Assembly (NCBI GenBank): GCA_033391075.1
Contig: JAWPMV010000001.1
Location: 3,410,001 to 3,474,000 of the forward strand
Source of the DNA: Bacteroidia bacterium
GTDB lineage: Bacteria; Bacteroidota; Bacteroidia; J057
Direction of reading: 5' to 3'
DNA length: 64,000 nucleotides
Numbering within the stretch: position 1 is the stretch's first letter; the number at the start of each line of letters is the position of its first letter. Below the pieces are notes generated by a model that worked only from the letters and a program-made list of their open reading frames with translations, searched no databases and was not told the origin of the DNA. This document shows positions 60,319-64,000 of the stretch, piece by piece. The translations under genes were made by a program, and so were the position numbers.

Positions 60319-62046
60319 ATGCATAACAATATTTTTGATACGGACCTCCAACCTTTTAAGCTAAAATTGGGGGAAATCGTGAAAAATCTTCACGATATGG
60401 CGAGTGAAACTCGTAATGAGGGTCTTAGCCAAACTCTCAGTGAACTCCGGACAAGTATTGGAGAACCTTTTTTGTTTGTAATTGTGGGTGAGGTAAAAGC
60501 GGGCAAAAGCAGCTTTATAAATGCTTTGTTAAATGTGGGTAAAGAGGTAGTAAAAGTTGCTCCGGATCCCTGCACAGATACGATACAACAATTGATCTAT
60601 GGAGATCAAGCAACTGAGCTGGAAATAAACCCCTATTTAAAAAAGATCATACAGCCCGTGGATATCCTTCGCAAGATATCCATAGTCGATACACCAGGTA
60701 CAAATACCATTTCTGAACATCATCAGGAAATAACCGAAAGATTTGTTCCTCGCAGCGATCTAATAGTTTTTGTTTTCGAAGCTAAAAACCCCTATCGCCA
60801 ATCTGCCTGGGATTTTTTTGATTTCATTCATAAAGACTGGCAAAAGAAAATCATCTTTGTTCTACAGCAGGCAGATCTCATGAACGAGGCTGATCTTACC
60901 ATCAATATCGAAGGAGTCCGAAAGCACGCAATAAAAAAAGGCATAAGTGATCCGAAAGTCTTTGCCCTTTCCGCAAAGCAGGAATTAGAGGGAGATCATG
61001 CTTCCAGTGGTTTTGACAAACTCAATGATTATATACGGGATAATATCACCAATCTCAATGCATATAAACTGAAATTACAAAGTACCGTTTCCACCTCTCG
61101 TAACCTCCACGCTAAACTGGAGCTAACTTTGAGAGCCATGGAAGGCCAGTTAAAGGCCGATCGTGATTTCAGGGCTGACATTCATCATACCCTTCAGGAT
61201 CAAGAGGAAAGATCTCAAAGACAGGTTGATGCCTTGATTAGAAATATGCTGGAGGATTATGACCGTATAACTCTTGAAAGTCAAAAGGAACTTAGCGACG
61301 GCATGGGTGTTCTGGCCCTAACCCGAAAGAGTTTTATGTCCGTCTTCAATAAATCTGATTCCCCTCAGCTTTGGCTGAAAAGCCTTACAAAAAATCTGGA
61401 ACAAGACCTTAGCAAAAGCTTTAATGAAAGGCTAAATGAAGGCGTAGAAGAAATTGCAGACAGTATCCGCCAAATGGCCAAGATCATCGATCTGAAAATC
61501 CAAAATTCTCAAACAGTCCTCAGACCCAAACAAGACATATTTGGGGATATTTCTGAAAGACGGAGACTGGTATTGCGGGAATTACGGGAAGGTTTTTCTG
61601 ATTTTATCAATCAAACAGAAAGCTTTGTGGGTAAAGAGGTTTTTCCGGAAGCGTCTAATTTATCTCCCAATATAGCTGCAGGAAGCGGCATGGCCGTAAT
61701 TGGTGCTGTTTTGGCAACCGTTACATCAGGCGTAGCTTTCGATATTACCGGTGGGATTATCACTGCAGCAGGATTGATGTTTGCAGGAGGAACCATCTTA
61801 TTGAAAAGAGGAAAAATAATTGGGGGCTTTAAAAAAGAGATTGACAAAGGGAGAAAACAACTTTCCACCAACCTTGACCATAAATTAAAGGCTTACATTT
61901 CTCATATTCGCAAAAAGATAGACAGCAATTTCTCAGAGTTTGATAAATTGTTGGATGAAGAAGGCAGGCATGTCGAAAAATTAGCTGTACAACATACCTT
62001 CACGCGCCAAAGTCTGGACAAACTTGAAGAGGAACTAAAACAATAG
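60319..62046 (+). CDS. dynamin-family GTPase with C-terminal membrane segments
   Basis: A 575-residue bacterial dynamin-like protein. G1 is GEVKAGKS (residues 57-64), G2 is the Thr in DPCTDTIQQ, G3 is DTPG (124-127) and G4 is Q-Q-A-D (183-186), the dynamin-type variant of TKxD. A helical stalk follows (about 250-440), rich in charged heptads. Around residues 450-500, GSGMAVIGAVLATVTSGVAF and GGIITAAGLMFAGGTILL are hydrophobic and would act as a membrane-inserting paddle. A final coiled coil ends the protein. Dynamins remodel membranes; several bacterial ones protect against phage or membrane damage. The AlbA_2 gene lies 60 bp downstream on the same strand. It is 80 bp after the array terminator and may have its own promoter. 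Confidence 0.9.
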   Translation: MHNNIFDTDLQPFKLKLGEIVKNLHDMASETRNEGLSQTLSELRTSIGEPFLFVIVGEVKAGKSSFINALLNVGKEVVKVAPDPCTDTIQQLIYGDQATELEINPYLKKIIQPVDILRKISIVDTPGTNTISEHHQEITERFVPRSDLIVFVFEAKNPYRQSAWDFFDFIHKDWQKKIIFVLQQADLMNEADLTINIEGVRKHAIKKGISDPKVFALSAKQELEGDHASSGFDKLNDYIRDNITNLNAYKLKLQSTVSTSRNLHAKLELTLRAMEGQLKADRDFRADIHHTLQDQEERSQRQVDALIRNMLEDYDRITLESQKELSDGMGVLALTRKSFMSVFNKSDSPQLWLKSLTKNLEQDLSKSFNERLNEGVEEIADSIRQMAKIIDLKIQNSQTVLRPKQDIFGDISERRRLVLRELREGFSDFINQTESFVGKEVFPEASNLSPNIAAGSGMAVIGAVLATVTSGVAFDITGGIITAAGLMFAGGTILLKRGKIIGGFKKEIDKGRKQLSTNLDHKLKAYISHIRKKIDSNFSEFDKLLDEEGRHVEKLAVQHTFTRQSLDKLEEELKQ

Positions 62047-62106
62047 GATCTCCCTTTACGTTCAACCATAGCCTCAGTACTTAATCCCTAAAACATTTCC
62101 TCCTGC

Positions 62107-62763
62107 ATGGAACTGGCCGAACTCAGGAAGCTCGTAAGACAAGGAGAAGGCTTTCAACTGGAATTTAAACGCAAAGCCAAATACCCGGAAAAAATCGCCC
62201 GGGAATTTGTCGCATTTGCAAATTCTGAAGGAGGTATTCTATTGTTAGGGGTAGATGATGATGGCAGTATATATGGGAGCAAAAGCCCCGGAGAGGACCA
62301 GTTTATCCTTGAAGATTTCCTCCAAAAATACCTTGTCCCAAAAATTGATTACAAAATCCGTAGAATTCCCATTACTGCCCAAAGAGAAGTAATTCTATTT
62401 CAGGTAAAATCAAGTTATAGAAAACCTCATTTTATTCGCTACCCAGACAGGCAAAGTGAAAAACAGGCCTATGTACGGGTAAAAGATATGAGTGTAAAGG
62501 CGAGTAAAGAAATGGTGAAAGTGCTAAGGCATAATAAAGACAAGCAAGGAGTATCTCTCCGAATTGGAGAAGCAGAAAAGCGAATCCTGGCTTATCTGGA
62601 GGAACATGCAGGCATAAATCTCCAAACTACTTCTGAATTATTAAAAAGTAATCTCCAGCAAGCTTCAAGCAAACTCGTGATCCTTACACGGGCAGGAATC
62701 CTCTCTATTAAAGCCAGTGAAAAAGGCGATGTGTTTTCCTTAAACAAAAAAGCCTTCGAATAA
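62107..62763 (+). CDS. AlbA_2 (Schlafen-type) DNA-binding domain protein with C-terminal winged helix
   Basis: A 218-residue protein. The AlbA_2 domain is at about residues 10-130: GEGFQLEFKRKAKYPEKIAREFVAFANSEGGIL is given here by its parts FQLEFKRK, AREFVAFANSEGG and LLGVDDDGSIYG, the diagnostic pattern, followed by PKIDYKIRRIPITAQREVILFQVK. The C-terminal 60 residues (EKRILAYLEEHAGINLQTTSEL...) look like a winged helix. AlbA_2 proteins include transcriptional regulators and tRNA-acting Schlafen nucleases; the catalytic residues of the nuclease type are not all evident. It is probably co-transcribed with the dynamin gene and may regulate it or act with it. Confidence 0.85.
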   Translation: MELAELRKLVRQGEGFQLEFKRKAKYPEKIAREFVAFANSEGGILLLGVDDDGSIYGSKSPGEDQFILEDFLQKYLVPKIDYKIRRIPITAQREVILFQVKSSYRKPHFIRYPDRQSEKQAYVRVKDMSVKASKEMVKVLRHNKDKQGVSLRIGEAEKRILAYLEEHAGINLQTTSELLKSNLQQASSKLVILTRAGILSIKASEKGDVFSLNKKAFE

Positions 62764-62782
62764 CCGTACATTCCAATAATAA

Positions 62783-62805
62783 AAATACCAAACTCACTGG
62801 TATTT
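62783..62805 (+). terminator. weak AT-rich hairpin after the AlbA_2 gene
   Basis: AAATACCA (62783-62790) pairs with TGGTATTT (62798-62805) around a 7-nt loop, 19 bp after the stop. It lacks GC content and a long T-run, so termination is uncertain. The bases from 62806 to 63019 hold no recognised feature. Confidence 0.35.
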
Positions 62806-63019
62806 ATACAATTCAATTCCAATCTTACCGTTATGATGTAAGGTTAGGGTATTTCTATTAATAATTTTAATTAGATTTGCTCTCTACTGATTGAATAAGT
62901 CAAGGTCATTTTTTAAGAAGAAACACTAACAGGGACCAATAACAGCCATTTTACTCGTTCCGGACTAGGAAAGATTTGTAATATAATGCTTTCCTCAAGG
63001 CTATATTTATTTGTAAGAT

Positions 63020-64000
63020 ATGACAAGAAATTTACGACTCATTCTAATCTTTAGCTTCAACTTTTTCATGCTTGGGCAACTCTATGCCCAGCAACCTGAA
63101 CAAGATTGTATCAATGCTATCCCCGTTTGTCAGAATGTATACGTCCAAACCAACTCCTATGTAGGAGAAGGCTTAGATCCTAATGAAATCGACGCCAATA
63201 TCTCTTGTCTTGGTAGTGGGGAAGAAAATGACGTCTGGTACATATTTACCGTACAGACAGCAGGGATGGTGAGTTTTACAGTAAATCCCATCAACTTTTT
63301 TGATGATTATGATTGGGCAGTTTATGACCTTACCAATAATAGCTGTGCAGATATAGCCACAAATGCAGGCCTTGAGATCAGCTGTAATTATTCTGCCACC
63401 TCAGGTCCTACCGGACCAAATCTTCCCGGAGGAGCTCCCAGTAATGGCGCGGGAGGCCCCAATAGAAATGGACTTATTCCGGTGGTTGCTGGTCAAACCC
63501 TCGTAGTCAACGTAAGTAATTTTTCCAATACCAGTTCAGGCTATACCCTGGATTTTTCGGCTTCTACAGCCTCTATTTTTGATAATATTCCTCCAACTAT
63601 GGATAGCATTTCTGCCGATTGTGGGGGGGGAGTTGAAGTTTCTTTCTCAGAAAATATAGTTTGTTCTACGGTTCAACCTACAGACTTTACTGTAACCGGT
63701 CCTGGTGGGCCTTTTACAGTAACAGCAGTAGGAGGAAACAATTGTGTTGCTGGCGGAACGTTCGATACGGATTTTGTATTGACAGTTAGTCCTTTGATGG
63801 TCCAAAGCGGAACCTATTATATCTCTTTAGCTGGAGACGTAGAAGATAACTGTGGAAATATCGGTATTTACGAAACAGATAGCATAGCGATCGTAATTCC
63901 CAATATCGCAGCAAGTGCTACTCAGGATACTATTTGCCAGGGGCAAAGTACTACCCTTTCTACTCCTTCTCAGCCAGGTTTCACCTATGTATGGTCAGGC
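63020..64000 (+). CDS. secreted T9SS-type adhesin-like protein, 3' end beyond the window
   Basis: A 327-codon fragment with an N-terminal signal peptide (MTRNLRLILIFSFNFFMLG, cleavage near LYAQ). The mature part starts with DCINAIPVCQNVYVQ and GSGEENDVWYIFTVQTAG, the pattern of a Bacteroidota N-terminal surface domain. After about residue 190 it carries Ig-like modules (for example SADCGGGVEVSFSENIVCS, a typical SBS_bact/Big-type strand pair) and then ISLAGDVEDNCGN and CQGQSTTLST, the start of a PKD/gliding-motility-type repeat. Such proteins are usually thousands of residues long and end in a T9SS type B (CHU_C) domain. That end is not in the window. Confidence 0.85.
   Translation, partial: MTRNLRLILIFSFNFFMLGQLYAQQPEQDCINAIPVCQNVYVQTNSYVGEGLDPNEIDANISCLGSGEENDVWYIFTVQTAGMVSFTVNPINFFDDYDWAVYDLTNNSCADIATNAGLEISCNYSATSGPTGPNLPGGAPSNGAGGPNRNGLIPVVAGQTLVVNVSNFSNTSSGYTLDFSASTASIFDNIPPTMDSISADCGGGVEVSFSENIVCSTVQPTDFTVTGPGGPFTVTAVGGNNCVAGGTFDTDFVLTVSPLMVQSGTYYISLAGDVEDNCGNIGIYETDSIAIVIPNIAASATQDTICQGQSTTLSTPSQPGFTYVWSG

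Overview
The window is ordinary chromosomal DNA of a member of the phylum Bacteroidota, probably a marine or freshwater Saprospiria- or Cytophagia-like bacterium; the genus cannot be fixed from the sequence. The reasons are: a Kelch protein with a C-terminal type IX secretion (T9SS) sorting domain, a DUF5686/CarboxypepD-reg outer-membrane protein, many short Bacteroidota-style lipoproteins, a GT3 glycogen synthase, few Shine-Dalgarno sites, and a promoter of the Bacteroidota TTTG-N19-TAnnTTTG type. Coding density is high, base composition is moderate (low-to-mid 40s % G+C by eye), and no tRNA, rRNA, insertion sequence, prophage or CRISPR array was found.

Layout. 1-1634: a truncated planctomycete-type cytochrome (PSD1/DUF1549) gene. 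1859-9133: a GNAT acetyltransferase, a DinB-like protein, then a same-strand run of a PLP trans-sulfuration enzyme, two serine beta-lactamase-like hydrolases, an S41 peptidase and gluconokinase. 9413-15234: lgt, a DUF3299-like protein, and a minus-strand run with an unusual OmpA protein, a HupE/UreJ protein, two lipoproteins, an excisionase-type HTH protein and its membrane-protein partner. 15342-20788: cutC, glnS, a hydrolase, a Tat-exported epimerase, DUF4286 and Dabb-domain proteins. 20840-21162: two tandem GC-rich repeat units. 21321-31517: a sugar epimerase/glycosyltransferase pair, an exported unknown protein, ogt, mtnA, a GT39 glycosyltransferase and gyrB. 31838-39877: an HxlR regulator, two RNA methyltransferases, a VanY peptidase, a BamA/TamA-like lipoprotein and several oxidoreductases. 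39959-47473: a BioD-like/DRTGG ATPase, a GT4/GT3 glucan synthase operon and a GH106-like glycosidase. 47624-58667: pepT, a methyltransferase beside a FeeM-like acyltransferase, cell-surface proteins, a hybrid histidine kinase and a Spy-like protein. 59036-62763: the most unusual region. 63020-64000: the start of a large secreted adhesin-like gene.

The strongest candidate for something undescribed is at 59213-60238. Eighteen 52-bp tandem units run without interruption from 59265 to 60200, preceded by one diverged unit (59213-59264). Each unit folds into the same 37-nt bulged hairpin, and each hairpin is followed directly by TTTTTA. Variation inside the array is confined to two unpaired bulge positions and to paired double changes that keep the stem intact; the diverged upstream unit keeps the architecture with other compensatory changes. 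A good Bacteroidota promoter and a 19-codon ORF lie upstream, and a strong terminator closes the array. Directly downstream are a dynamin-family GTPase and an AlbA_2 (Schlafen-type) DNA-binding protein, a combination that would fit a defence or stress module. The function of the array is unknown.
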